From the NCBI GenBank assembly GCA_011319805.1, contig SJRY01000245.1:620001-684000 (forward strand): DNA of 64,000 nucleotides. The letters are read 5' to 3'. The position numbers and the translations under genes are program-made. Positions 22,241-33,400 of this stretch are shown piece by piece. Within the stretch, counting starts at the first letter, position 1, and each line of letters begins with the position of its first letter. Below the pieces are notes generated by a model. It searched no databases and had not been told where the DNA came from. It saw only the letters and a list, made by a program, of their open reading frames with translations. The stretch is from Macrocybe gigantea. Lineage: Eukaryota; Basidiomycota; Agaricomycetes; Agaricales; Callistosporiaceae.

Positions 22241-24289
22241 ATGGAGCACATCTCCATCGCCGATACTTTCGGTCAGTCACCTCAGACCATACAATGTGCA
22301 TACACTCACTTATCTCAGGCGCCATGTTCGTCGGCGGCCTCATCACCATGAGCGTCTACGGGATCACCACGCTGCAGGTACTTTCTTTGTCCAGTTGCGC
22401 GGCATACGCTCACCCGCTAACGGCCCATTGCGTCTTCTCCAAAGATGTACTTTTACTACACTCAATACCCAAGAGACAATATCCAGCTCAAAATTCTCGT
22501 CAGTCCAAAACTCTCCGTCGCAATGCCGAATGACCGCTAATCTGCAGCATCTTCTTTTTGATGGACTTGCCACAATGCAGGTTGCCACCATATGGTCCAC
22601 TTTCATTGTTTCATTGTCCTAGTTGACGCCGCTTACATTTGTTTATACACCAGGACACTAGACACGTTCCATGTCATTCTCAGTGGTGCTCGGCCCCCTT
22701 CGAGCGTCCACTCATGCTTCTTTGCTAGTGTGCCATGCATTATATCACTATCTCGTATGACCGATCCACATGTTGCAACTCCGTCTACCTCACGCGGTTA
22801 TCTTTGCAGATCGATGGCTTTGGGAATCCACACGCACTTGTTGAAGGCACTTGGTGCGTCGTAATATAGGTCCCTGGAACTGTTCTGATAATCACCACCT
22901 CCTAGGTCACTATACGTAAGGCCTCACTTCTAATTAGTGACTATCTTCCATCCTCGTGCCTCTAGCTATCAATAGCTGTTAATGTGGGTCTAATTGTCTG
23001 TCCGTCATTTCTCTCGCCGATTGGTCTTTCGCAGATACTCATGTCCTTTATCGTGCAATGGTCCGTTCCTTTACCTGTTTCCCATTTTCGCTGGCTCATT
23101 TGACCCTAATATTAAAGCTTCTTCACCCAACGAATACATTCACGCAAGTGGATACTTAATTTACGTTATCGCCCATTAATCTTCTCACTAGTATGTCCGC
23201 AACGGCACAGGCTGTGGCTCTCGACTGTCATCGTAAGTTACAGGAGTTATAATCTTCGGATGGATAATCCATTTCATTTGGCAGGCCCTTGCTGTCGTTG
23301 CGCACTTTAGTGCGTGTTCGGATTTCTGCACTTTGTTGCTCTAACTAGATGGCACAGTCTTTGGAATAGGTACGCCCGTTTCATCCGCTGATTTGAAAAT
23401 TCGGTGTTGAGCATATGAAATATCAGAGACTGTAGTCTACTTGTAAGCGTGGCAACTTTTCGTTGAACACGGGCCTTATTCTATTCCAGCTTTGTCATCA
23501 AAAAGTTTGACCGATTGAAAGAAGCCAACGTACGTGTTTTAATTTCTTCAAATGTATGGGTGCGGATTTTGCTTGGTAGTATCAAAGCGTGTGCCTTTTG
23601 CCGTTATGGCCATTCTTTCAGACATTCTCATCGCAGTCAGCCTCTGCGTCATCCTCGACAGCAACCGCTCCTCTTTCGCAGACACCAACAACATCATTAA
23701 CAAACTTATCGTCTATGCAATCAATCGTTGCGTTTGACATCGTCCGTATTGGTATCTCCGACATATATGCCCTATCTAATACAGTTCTAGTGCCGTCGCT
23801 GTTACCGAGGTCGTCATAGTATGTCGCTCGGTCGACTACCCGATAATGAGTAACTAACCATCGCTTCGCCAGTTTGTCGTGCTTCCGCACTCCTTCTACT
23901 CCTTCGCATTTGATTTCATCATTGGAAAATGCAAGTGCTCTGCCTGTTCCCCTCCCATCTTTTATGAACCATGCCATGCAGTATACGCGAATTCATTGCT
24001 GGCGACCCTTAACTCGCGCCGTCTTGCGGGGCAAGGGACAGGACTCATCAGTGTCGCAGGGCACGTCGACGAGCCTAAACTGGGATCCATAGTTTCGGAT
24101 CGGACGAGGCCGAGCTTCATTGAGGTCGTCAGCAGGGATAGCGAGGCCCAATCGACCGACGCTGCGCGACGGCGGACGGCGTTTGACCCCGAAAACAAAC
24201 CAGACGTGATGGTGAGTGCACGCGCATTCTTCATGGGCGGTTTGTTCAACCCATCTTCAGACGCCCTCACCAACTTTGGACAAAAGTAA
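22241..24289 (+). CDS. DUF6534 multi-pass membrane protein (frame partly broken)
   Basis: A seven-helix-like membrane protein family abundant in mushrooms, function unknown. It starts MEHISIADTF (exon 22241-22271). The first helices are GAMFVGGLITMSVYGITTLQ and MYFYYTQYPRDNIQLKIL. The diagnostic ILSDILIAVSLCVILDSNRSSF...NNIINKLIVYAINRCV is at 23600-23740, followed by the last helix with FIIGKLYANSLLATLNSR (codon for Leu split by an intron). The cytosolic tail ends in GGLFNPSSDALTNFGQK. The intron at 23931-23981 uses a GC donor (gcaagt) and restores the family motif exactly. Between 22540 and 23500 the helices around VCHALYHYLV are in several frames, so this part is either mis-sequenced or decayed. 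The promoter region is shared with the esterase gene on the other strand. Confidence 0.7.
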
Positions 24290-24815
24290 TCCAATCTTTC
24301 CGACACCTAATTTCTGAACACAGTGCATCTCCCTCGTCTGTACCATAGCTTTTGTTCTTCTCATTTGCCATATTCCCCGGCTCGCTTTTCCTTCGCACGC
24401 ATTCGCTTTATACTTCATTTAAAGAGTCTATATAGCTATTCGATTCTGCTCGCTTTGCAACTAAATTCTTCTCGCTCTGCGGAGCGTAACGGACACTCAA
24501 CTATATTTGTTTTCAAACCTTTTTTGTACGTCACATTCGCTTCGTTGTGTAGGAATAGTCAGATAACGGAATTGCACAATACATATTTCTTGTCCTGTCG
24601 ACCCTGGAGAACAACTGTTTAAAATTTCGTTTATGCAGATCTTTGCATCGCATCAGGCGCCCATATGACTCGGAAGATCACCGTTATTCGCTCGTCCACA
24701 AGGCGGAAAGAAGGCAAGAAGGTAGAAACAAGGTTCAAAGTGAATTGCTGCTTCTTGTGAAGAACCCCAATTCAAGGCGTCCCTGACTCTCCGCCGCTGC
24801 GCGCTTCAGTTAGGA
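24290..24815. other. Intergenic stretch
   Basis: About 525 bp, T/C-rich, without a supported gene. It holds the 3' flank of the DUF6534 gene and the presumed promoter of the next gene. No RNA gene or repeat was recognised. Confidence 0.5.
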
Positions 24816-24847
24816 ATGGCGTCTGATCAGACGAGGCAGGGTCCGTC

Positions 24848-26672
24848 ATGCTCTCTTTTTTTTCCTCCTTCCAACCAGACGTCCTCTCAGATGGCGAGCA
24901 GAGCGCGTTCCCGTCAACTGCGTCGTCGCTGGCACCCTCATTGACACAAACACCTGAAGGACGACTCGTAGGATCAAGCGTAGGATCGGTCGGCTTGAGC
25001 GCCGGCATAAGCGGCATAAGCCAATCGCGCCAGGGGAGGTTCAAGCCCCCGGACGACCCGGGGCGCGTCATGAAAAGAATTTACGATAATCTGCCTAAAG
25101 CGCCGCCCGTGTCTGCGCCTGGGCTGGCGTCGGTGTCGAGTGACTCTTCCAGGGCACGTGAAATGAGTGAGGTCGAGAAACGATTGTTGGTCGATTTTGT
25201 GAGTGTATTTTTGCTCAAGTCTTTCTAATCTAATTTATCTACCACGTTTGCTTCCCCCTCCCACTTTGGAACCAGGCATTGTACGCGGCGCACGTCAACC
25301 AGGAAAAGTCAAAACCTGGGTTCCAGCCTGATACGTACCTGCTTTGGGCGGTGGGATCGTCAGAGACTCGCTGAAGGCCGGATCGAGCGTGCCATGGAAG
25401 CAGATTTGTGAACTGACGAATCCGGGCAATGCCATCCTGCAGACAGCCAGGAGATCAGTCCGCCAGTGGAGCGTAGAGACCGTCCTTACTGGGGCTGAGG
25501 AGGAAGCACACCAACGAATGAGGCAATCGAGGCTAATCTGAGGACGGAGTACCAAGCGCTAGATTCAGCTCCATGTGACGAGTTGCTTGGAATGCCGAGA
25601 GTCGACAAGGGCAAGGCACCAGAGGTGCCGATGCGACCGCTGAGGCCGCTCAGTGATGCGAGCGCCTGCGCTAGAGAGCCTCGGTGCGGCGGCCGGGAAG
25701 GGAAAAGGCAGAGCACCGCCTTTGCAGAGGAGCTGCAGCGATTGGGCGGTGGGATTGACCGTGCCAGACGCATCGTCGGTGCCCCTGGGCTGCAGCGGCT
25801 GCTTCCGGCGTCAGTGCAGTCTTTCGAAGGGGGAACAGTGCCACCGCGAGAGGGTGATTCCCTTCTGGCTGAGTCTCAGAATATCGCGGAATCGTTGGAA
25901 CGGCAAACACTTGCAACACAAGGGAAGGGAAAGGCGAAAGAGAAGGAGCAAGAACGACCTCTGAAGCGAAGTCGCAGTGAATGGGACATTGGACGGGCCA
26001 AGTCCTTGCCTCCTCCCCCTGCAAAGTGGGCGAAAAGACCACGACTGTCGACGCCAGCACCAACGATGCCGTCTGCGAACCAACACTGCCACCTGGGGAT
26101 GACAGCTCGCACGTATTTACGACGGCAACTCAAAACAGCATGGTGCTAGAAGAGCAGACGCCACATGTTCCAACAGCAATGACGGAAGCAATGCCGCTTC
26201 GGACTGGACCTCCGGTGGACGATGTGGCCTTGGCAGAGCGCCTCGACGTAAGAGAGGACGGCCACCGAAGGATAAGTCCATTGACTCCGCTGGCAAAAGA
26301 AAGAAGAGCGATTTATCTGGGATGCGGTTTAACAAGATAAAGATGGAGGCGGCTGCAAACGGAACGAGCGTGACGAGCCCGACAGACGACACGATCAAAG
26401 CTACAGAGATCCCGACGGCGATGAACTCAATGGCGCAAGACGGGGCCAATACCGATTGGCTGTGGTGTTCAAGATGCATTCAAGCAAAACAGCCCTGCGT
26501 GATGAGGCGGAAAGGGAAGAAGTGCGAGAGATGCTACAACGAGAATCGCAGCTGTAATTGGGAGGAAGAGAACATGGAAAAAGAGGCTAAAAAGACAGGA
26601 AGGAATAAGAAGAAGAAGGCGGTTATGGTGGCTGCGGAGGTGGAGATGGCAAAGTACATAAACATGTCGTGA
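24848..26672 (+). CDS. Protein with C-terminal Zn2Cys6-like cluster (frame interrupted)
   Basis: Function not recognised beyond the cluster. The first exon (ATG 24848; an alternative ATG at 24816 would need a slip in the T8 run at 24856-24863) runs to LLVDF at about 25199. It continues after an intron with ALYAAHVNQEKSKPGFQPDTYL, PWKQICELTNPGNAILQTARR, EAIEANLRTEYQALDSAP and KRSRSEWDIGRAKSLPPPPA. The end carries WCSRCIQAKQPC...KCERCYNENRSC, with spacing CX2CX6CX8CX2CX6C. That matches the Zn2Cys6 DNA-binding type but lies near the C-terminus instead of the N-terminus. A very basic tail (KKTGRNKKKKA) follows. Frames change at about 25360, 25515, 25650 and 26150, as in neighbouring genes, probably from one-base losses. 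The stop lies only 40 bp before the exchanger start. Confidence 0.55.
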
Positions 26673-26711
26673 AACTTGTAGACAGGCTGTGTGCCCTCAT
26701 GCACTTGTCCT

Positions 26712-29447
26712 TATGCCCTCCTCCTCCCCCGTGAAGCTCCTCTTCCTCCTTGCCGTCATTCTCAACGGTCTCCTCTGGTCTCAATCCAGATATGCCCAGT
26801 TCCAGCAGCACCAGTCCCAGACGTCCCTCGTTAGGCGCATCTCCGAAGAACTGCTAAATCCGTCAAATGTCTCCGTCGCGGAAAAACAGGCATGTTGCAC
26901 CTCCGCTTTCACGTCGTCCTCTCAAACAGCTCGTATTCACTTCTAGTGCCGCCCTCTGGCCTATCCAGTCACCGAGCAATGCATCCACGTTCGGACGCAT
27001 TGCCCCAAGCCAGCCACGTTCCTCTCCATCCATTACCTCGAGCGCTACTTTTGCACGAGCCTACCCCTGCGCTATCTCGCATTCTGCACCCTCCTGACGT
27101 GGCTTGTCTTTCTCTTCTCTACCCTCGGCATCAGTGCCTCTGACTTTTTCACGCCAAACCTCGCCACCATCGCTCACATCCTCGGCCTCGATGACAACGT
27201 CGCAGGCGTCACCTTCCTTGCCTTCGGAAACGGCAGTCCGGACGTCTTCTCTACCTTCTCCGCCATGCGCGCCAACTCGGGCAGTCTCGCCATCGGTGAG
27301 CTCCTCGGCGCTGCGACCTTCATCGTGTCCTGTGTCGTGGGCTCCATGTGCGTCATCAAGCCATTTCACGTCCTTCCTGGTCCATTCCTACGAGATGTCG
27401 GCTTCTTTACTATTGCCGTGTCTATGCTACTGTTCAGCCTGTGGGATGGCAAAATCCATGCTTGGGAGGCCGGCTCCCTGGTCGGCTTGTATCTCCTCTA
27501 CGTCTTCGTTGTCGTTGTCGGAAGTTGGCGGGAGCGGAGGCAGCGTGCAAGGCAGGAGCACGAGGCCCTCATTAGAGCTGAATACCAAGACGAGGAGCTC
27601 CCCGCACAGTCATTTAATGAGCCTTATAGAGACCAACGTGAGTGGATGCAAAGCTGATACCCCCAGCATATCTGATTTACATCATACCAGCACCATCCAC
27701 ACTAACCGTCCCAACCGCCATACCCCAACGCACTCGCCCAATCTCCACCCCTACGCGCCCCCACATCCAGACCGATGTCCCACGACGGCCACACTCGCGT
27801 CACCCCTCCCCAACGCCTTCCATGCACGCGCAGATCCCCTCATTCTCCCTCGTCGGCGCTCTCGAGTTCAGCCAGGTCATCTCCTCGCTTCGCGATCAAG
27901 CTGCCGGCACCGCGCTGAGCATGTTCGAGAGCCCCGTCACGCCTTATGCCGGCGGGCACTACCACGCCCACCCCGCGACCCGCGGGCGCACGCCTCGCAC
28001 CTCCCTTACTAGCCACGACGGCAACGTCTGGGAGACCGCGCTCCAGGGCTTGCAGCTCGACGAGCGCACGGGACGCCCGCGGTCCACCGCGTCCACGATA
28101 CTCTCGCCTGTTGTGTCACCAGGGGAGCAGAGCGGCGAGCAAGGCCAAGCTGGCACCAGTCGTGGCGATTTTTTGCACCCATCCAGCGGGTATGGCACGC
28201 CTGGCACACACTCGCCAACGCCAGTGCCCTCGATCTTATATACCCCCGCTTCGCCAACGGCGTCCGACGCAGAGAGCGACACCCAGTTGTACACGCCACA
28301 GACGCGGCGGGAGAAGCTCATGGGGATCGCAGATCGGCTGTTCCGCGCACTCTTTCCGTCGCTGTATCACTTTCACGAGCTGAGTGTGCTTGGACAGGTC
28401 GCGGCCGTCTTCGCCGCGCCTGCGGTCCTGTGTCTAAATCTGACTCTTCCAGTCGTCGTGTCGCCGTGTATTGATGCGGATGCCGCCCGCGAGAAGGTGC
28501 TCGGAGGAGGTAGCATGACAGGCGCAGAGGAGGGGCGGCTTGTTGACTTTGAGGAGGAGGGTGAGGAGCGGGTGCTCATTGCCGAAGAGGAGGTACTAGA
28601 AGAGATGCATGAGCTTGCCTTCAACAAGTGGCTGATGGCCGCGCAGTGTGCCTTTGCGCCGCTGTTTTGCATGGGGGTGCTGTTCCGTGCGTGGCCCAGT
28701 TCATGTCAACTTCACAAGCTGACCTCTGTAACTTCAGATGGCGCGAAACACCAGGTCTGGCTTTTGATAGCGGCGGCCGTGGTAGGTGTCACCGTCGCGG
28801 CCCTAGTCATCATATTCGCAGAGAAGGGCGACCACCCGACCGCAAGAATGGCACGATGTTCGATGGGATTCGTCGTCGCGATAGTGTGGATCATGGCCAT
28901 AGCCGATGAAGTTGTGAACGTCCTGCAGGTACGAGACCCACCCTCCTTGTCGTCTTGAGACACTCACAATCGCATCCAGACGTTTGGCTTCGTTTTTGGC
29001 CTTTCCGACGCCATCATCGGTCTCACCATCTTCGCCGTTGGCAACTCTCTAGCCGATCTTGTCGCGAACATGAGCGTTGCGGTGCGTTTCCGTTTCGCAC
29101 CACACTCCTTAAACATTCACCCTGATTTTCCCTCACAACTGCAGGTGTTCGCGCCCATCATGGGCTTTTCGGCGTGCTTCGGCGGGCCGATGCTCAACAT
29201 ACTGCTCGGTGTCGGCATGTCGGGGTCCTATGTAATCCAGCAAACTGGGAAGCCGTACGACCTCGAGTTCTCGACGACGCTTCTCGTCAGCACGGTTGGC
29301 CTGCTTGCGCTCCTTGCCACAACGCTGCTCGTCATCCCGCTCAACGGCTACTTCCTCTCGCGCAAATGGGGCGTCCTCCTCATCGCGTCGTACACCGTCC
29401 TGATGGCTATCAACGTCGTCGTTGAGCTGCATAGAGAGTCGCGGTAG
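26712..29447 (+). CDS. Cation/Ca2+ exchanger (NCLX/CCX family)
   Basis: A membrane antiporter with the two inverted alpha repeats of the Na+/Ca2+ exchanger superfamily: GVTFLAFGNGSPDVFSTFSA (about 27208) and GLTIFAVGNSLADLVANMSV (about 29020), then FSACFGGPMLNILLGVGMSG. It starts MPSSSPVKLLFLLAVILNGL, a signal-anchor-like helix. A short Cys-containing luminal segment (EQCIHVRTHCP) leads into five helices. A long cytosolic loop of about 250 residues (27.66-28.34 kb) is Ser/Pro/Thr-rich with an acidic stretch (LVDFEEEGEERVLIAEEE). Introns lie near 26860-26950, 27640-27691, 28687-28738, 28929-28980 and 29081-29144. The end is VLMAINVVVELHRESR. The FGNGSPD and GNSLADL motifs with a long central loop fit mitochondrial NCLX/plant CCX rather than VCX1-type vacuolar H+/Ca2+ exchangers. 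The membrane is not evident from sequence. Confidence 0.82.
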
Positions 29448-29781
29448 TCTCCTGATGCATTTGTTTCGTCTTGCTCAATTTTGGCCGTGGTGTTCTATGT
29501 GCATGGTTGCATGGCTTTTTTTTTTCAGTCTTATCTAGTGAACGTCGACGATTATTCATATGCCTCGGATTAATGGAGTCTTTTGTTGGTACTATTTTTT
29601 TTTGTCACATCCAATCCCTTTTTTCTTGCATTTGTATATGGCTATATATATGCTTTTGTGTGCATATCGACGCTCTTCTATTCTTGTCCTCCGGTTTATT
29701 TGCTTTCCCTACGTACTTGTACATCTTTTGAACGACCATCCGTCAGCCCTCGTGGAAAAATTTAAAAAAAAATGAGGAACG
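29448..29781. other. T-rich intergenic stretch
   Basis: About 330 bp, T-rich on the plus strand, spanning the exchanger 3' flank and the region beyond the first tRNA-Tyr. Small open frames are low-complexity Phe/Leu runs and are not credible genes. It contains the T9 Pol III terminator (minus strand) at 29764-29772. Confidence 0.5.
29764..29772 (-). terminator. Pol III terminator of first tRNA-Tyr
   Basis: A9 on the plus strand (T9 on the transcript strand), ten bases beyond the tRNA 3' end. Confidence 0.7.
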
Positions 29782-29870
29782 TCCGACCTGCCTGGCTCGA
29801 ACAGGCGACCTCAAGATATATTGAATTTATCCATTACAGTCTCGCGCTCTTCCAACTGAGCTAAGGTCGG
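29782..29870 (-). tRNA. tRNA-Tyr (anticodon GTA) with intron
   Basis: The acceptor stem is CCGACCT with AGGTCGG and discriminator A. The D arm is GCTC-AGTTGGAA-GAGC, the anticodon stem CGAGA/TCTTG, and the loop CTGTAA is followed by an intron of about 16-17 nt (beginning after the A next to the anticodon, the standard eukaryotic position). The T arm is CCTG-TTCGAGC-CAGG. It is AT-rich only in the intron. Confidence 0.9.
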
Positions 29871-30043
29871 TTATTAGCAATCAGTTGGTGCCAAAAATTC
29901 AGAATGATTGAATGCCATCCATCGCATGTTCTTTTAAGTAGCAGCAGAAGCAGGGTCCAGATTACACCTGAGAAGATTGTCACGTAGTGTTCCTTTCCTT
30001 CTGTCAATCATGAAGTTGTTTAATTTTTTTGCAAGGCAATCAC

Positions 30044-30048
30044 AAAAA
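30044..30048 (-). terminator. Pol III terminator of second tRNA-Tyr
   Basis: A5 on the plus strand (T5 on the transcript strand), about 12 bases past the tRNA 3' end. Confidence 0.6.
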
Positions 30049-30059
30049 GGCAATCGTAT

Positions 30060-30152
30060 TCCGACCTGCCTGGTTCGAACAGGCGACTTCAAGATGAGGC
30101 TTGGGTAGTATCCAATTACAGTCTTGCACTCTTCCAACTGAGTTAAGGTCGG
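30060..30152 (-). tRNA. Second tRNA-Tyr (anticodon GTA) with longer intron
   Basis: Same acceptor stem and T arm as the neighbour 190 bp away, with anticodon stem CAAGA/TCTTG and loop CTGTAAT. The intron is about 4 nt longer and unrelated in sequence. The D stem is ACTC/GAGT, so the G10-C25 pair of the first copy is A-T here. It is either functional or very recently diverged. Confidence 0.85.
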
Positions 30153-30456
30153 CAACAGTGCTTCCTTGATGTTAGTTTATATATCATCTTTCAATCGTCG
30201 TGTGGAAACCGGCTTTGAAACACGAAACAATGAAATTGGGATACATGGCGTTAAGATGAAATAGATGCCGGGAAGATTGCACGTATGAAAGTAAACAGAA
30301 GAAGTGAAGGAATGATTAGCTCCGCGAAATGTAAGTAAAGTGAATCGGTATCTCCAGATATGCATGCAAGGGAAAGAATGAATGAAATGTTAAGTAAAAG
30401 CATAAATGGTCATTACGAGATATCGTCATCAAAAGTCAGGTTCTTCGATTGTTCTC
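30153..30456. other. Intergenic stretch
   Basis: About 300 bp of AT-rich sequence between the tRNA-Tyr pair and the stop of the large acidic protein. No gene or repeat recognised. Confidence 0.45.
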
Positions 30457-33400
30457 TCACATCACGATACACCAGCGCCGCTTCGTCTCGTGAACGGACT
30501 CTTCGGATTCGTCGTCGCTGTCATCGGACGATTCGTTTGCAGTAGATCCGCCAGAGCCTTCGGGGACGTCCGGCACGTCGCCAGTGGAGATCGTCGAGGG
30601 CGCCTTGGCACTAATGAACTCTCCTTGAGCAATCTCGAGGGAGGTCCTGCCTTCGCCAACGGTTTTGGCGGCAGTGGACGTCCAACCTCCAGGGAAGAAT
30701 CGCGACGATGTGGTGGATTCGAGTCGCTTGCGGGTAGAGGGCGATGAGGAGGTGGCTTCGGTAGTGGCTGAGGTGATGTCGCTTCGTTCCGCCTCGCTTA
30801 CTGACACAAGTCGAGAAACGTTAAGTCTAAGTGTGAGTAAGGTGAGTACGGCAGGACGCCCATGGTATGTTCGGATCCTTACTTAGACAACTTTTGCCCA
30901 TCCACAGCATCCTCGACACTGGGGAATGCTTCTTGATTATGTTCCTTGCTAGCCAGCGAGCGAGTGACGTCGTCTTCTGTTTTGTCTGCTGGCTTCAGAG
31001 ATGCAATTGAAGTCTTCATCTCATCTGGAACCTCGATCGCAGTGACAAATGTTTCGGTCGAATATGAGAAAGCCAGCCTAGCGCCCAGTTCGTTTGGAAT
31101 GTCATCCTTTTTGGTAAGTGCGGACCCATCGGGTAAGGGAACGGCTCGTTGAGGAAGAGGTTCAAGGGTATCAAGTTCCTCGTCTGCATTCTGTCCCGCA
31201 CCTTGAACAGTCACGGAATAGCTTGGAGTCCATGGGCTCTTAGGCCTCTCGGTATTTTGAGGAGTTTCAAGACTAATTGAGTCTGTGACGATCAGTGGAA
31301 TCTATGCTTTCATTTAGTCAACAAGAACGTGCAATGTGTCGAGACATACCTCAGTGGTCCTCCCCTTGGCATCCGAGTTTGACGTCGTTTCTTTCTCGGG
31401 CTTGTCAAATACTTCGTCGACTGGTGGGACGGTCTGGGTGGGGCCAGGAGCTTTGGCCACATCAGAGGTAACTTGAGGTTCGTCTAGATGGACGTCAGAT
31501 CGCACAACGGATAGTATGCCTGTGGTGGCAGGGGCAGTATCAGCGAGCTTGACCACATTTTCGACGTCTGCCGATGGCTCTTCGCCCAGCTTAGCGGTTT
31601 CTTGCAACGGGCTGCCTTGTACACTGACGGAGTATGAAGGGACCCAGGACGGCGACTTGGGGCGATCTGTGCCGTCTTTCATGGGGTCACTTACTCCGGC
31701 TTCCTGTTGAAATGATTATGAGTCCGCCTTTAAGCGTGAATGCACGGACCGGACTAACCATGCTGGCCTCATTACTGATGGCCACGACAAGCTGTGGAAT
31801 GTCGTGAGTTGCATTAACGTCACCGAGGACGTTCTCATCTGCCGTTTCGTGAAGGGCACGAGGATCGGCGACCTGTGCCTCTTGCGACTGGTTCTCTGAT
31901 TCAGGCGCAAATTCGCTAACGCCCACATCGACGGCTAGAGCCTCGGCTGTAGATTCGACCTCAATTGGAGCCTCGCCTACGTGTCCAGCTTGCTCAGCGA
32001 CTAGAGCTTCGTCTACAGGCTCAACCTCCTCAACGGCTGCAGCCTCTTCGGCGGGTTTGACCTCCTCAACGGCGGTTGAGAGTTCACTCACTGAGCTTGC
32101 CCCTTCGACGGCGGAATGCTGCTCTATGATGCCAGCTCGGCCTTTGTCATGGACTTCCTCTTGTACTTCAACTGAAGTGCTTCCTTGGATCAGGCCTTCA
32201 GACTCATCCTCGACAGTAACATCCTGCTGGACGAGGTCTTGACTAACATGTTGAGGGCTTCCTTGAGAATGATCTGAATAAGCCGGTGTCCACGGGCGAG
32301 GAGGTTCCTCGGGTTCCTCAGAGGCGTCGACGGCAGTGACTTCGCTAACTTCCAGGCGTGGACTCCCTTGCGAATGTACGGAGTATGAGGGCGTCCATGG
32401 ACGTGTCGCTTCCGGTACTTCAGGTTCAAGAGAAGATGTATCAAGCACCAACTGCTCGTGTTACATGTCATATATCCTCGAAAATCGGGTAAAACAAGTG
32501 CACATACCTGTGGGGTAGCAGATTGGGCTGGCTCTGCAGGCAAATCTTCGGCAGGTTGAGATGTCTGCGAAGCATTGTCGATATCAGCTACACTGGCAGG
32601 GGCATCCTCTGCAGGCTCGACTAGGACATGGTCCTCAGGCTTCTCAGGTTCTTCAGGCGGTGTTGCACCACCCCCAACGGTTGTCACTTTGAATGAAGGT
32701 GTCCAAGGCGATTTCGGCCGTTCGATATGCGCCGTGACATCCGCATTCAAGCCGTCATCCTTTATTTGTTCAGTAGTTTGAACCTAGGAACGAGACGTAA
32801 GGAAACGAAGAAAAAAATCAGTGACGCTATGTAGGCTCACTGTGTCATCTGCGACGTCGACCGTTGACGAAGCTACGTCAATTGCCGCTAGATCCGTGGA
32901 AACTGGGATAGCCGTCTCTTCCTTGAATGATGAAGATATCTCCTCATTTGCATCCAATTTCTGGTCAACGTCTTCGGCAAGGTCTTCCGCTGCTTCCATA
33001 GCAGCATCTCCTTCGACTGAAGTCGAGAGAGAAATCTTATCCGTTGCAAATGATGCTTCAGGAGCGACTGGAATGACTTCCAAGGCCTTTGGCTCGACAT
33101 CTGAGGCTTCCAATAGGGGCTGCTCGGTTGCTATTGGTTTCATGTCTTCGGTCAGAGGCTCAACGATCTCTTGCGCAGCTTCGTTGGCGTCCTGGTTTTC
33201 TGCTTCTTCAGCGACCAACTCTGTTTGAGGAACTGTCTCGCTCTTAGGCTCCTGAGTTTCATGTTCTGCAATATCATCACTGCCCACTTCAGGACTGAGT
33301 TCTGGTTGTGCAGATAACTTGTCGGAAGCAACATCGTTCGATGGCGGAATGTCTTCAGCCTGCTCAACCTTGGCAGCTTCCGTCTCATCTACTGTCAGTC

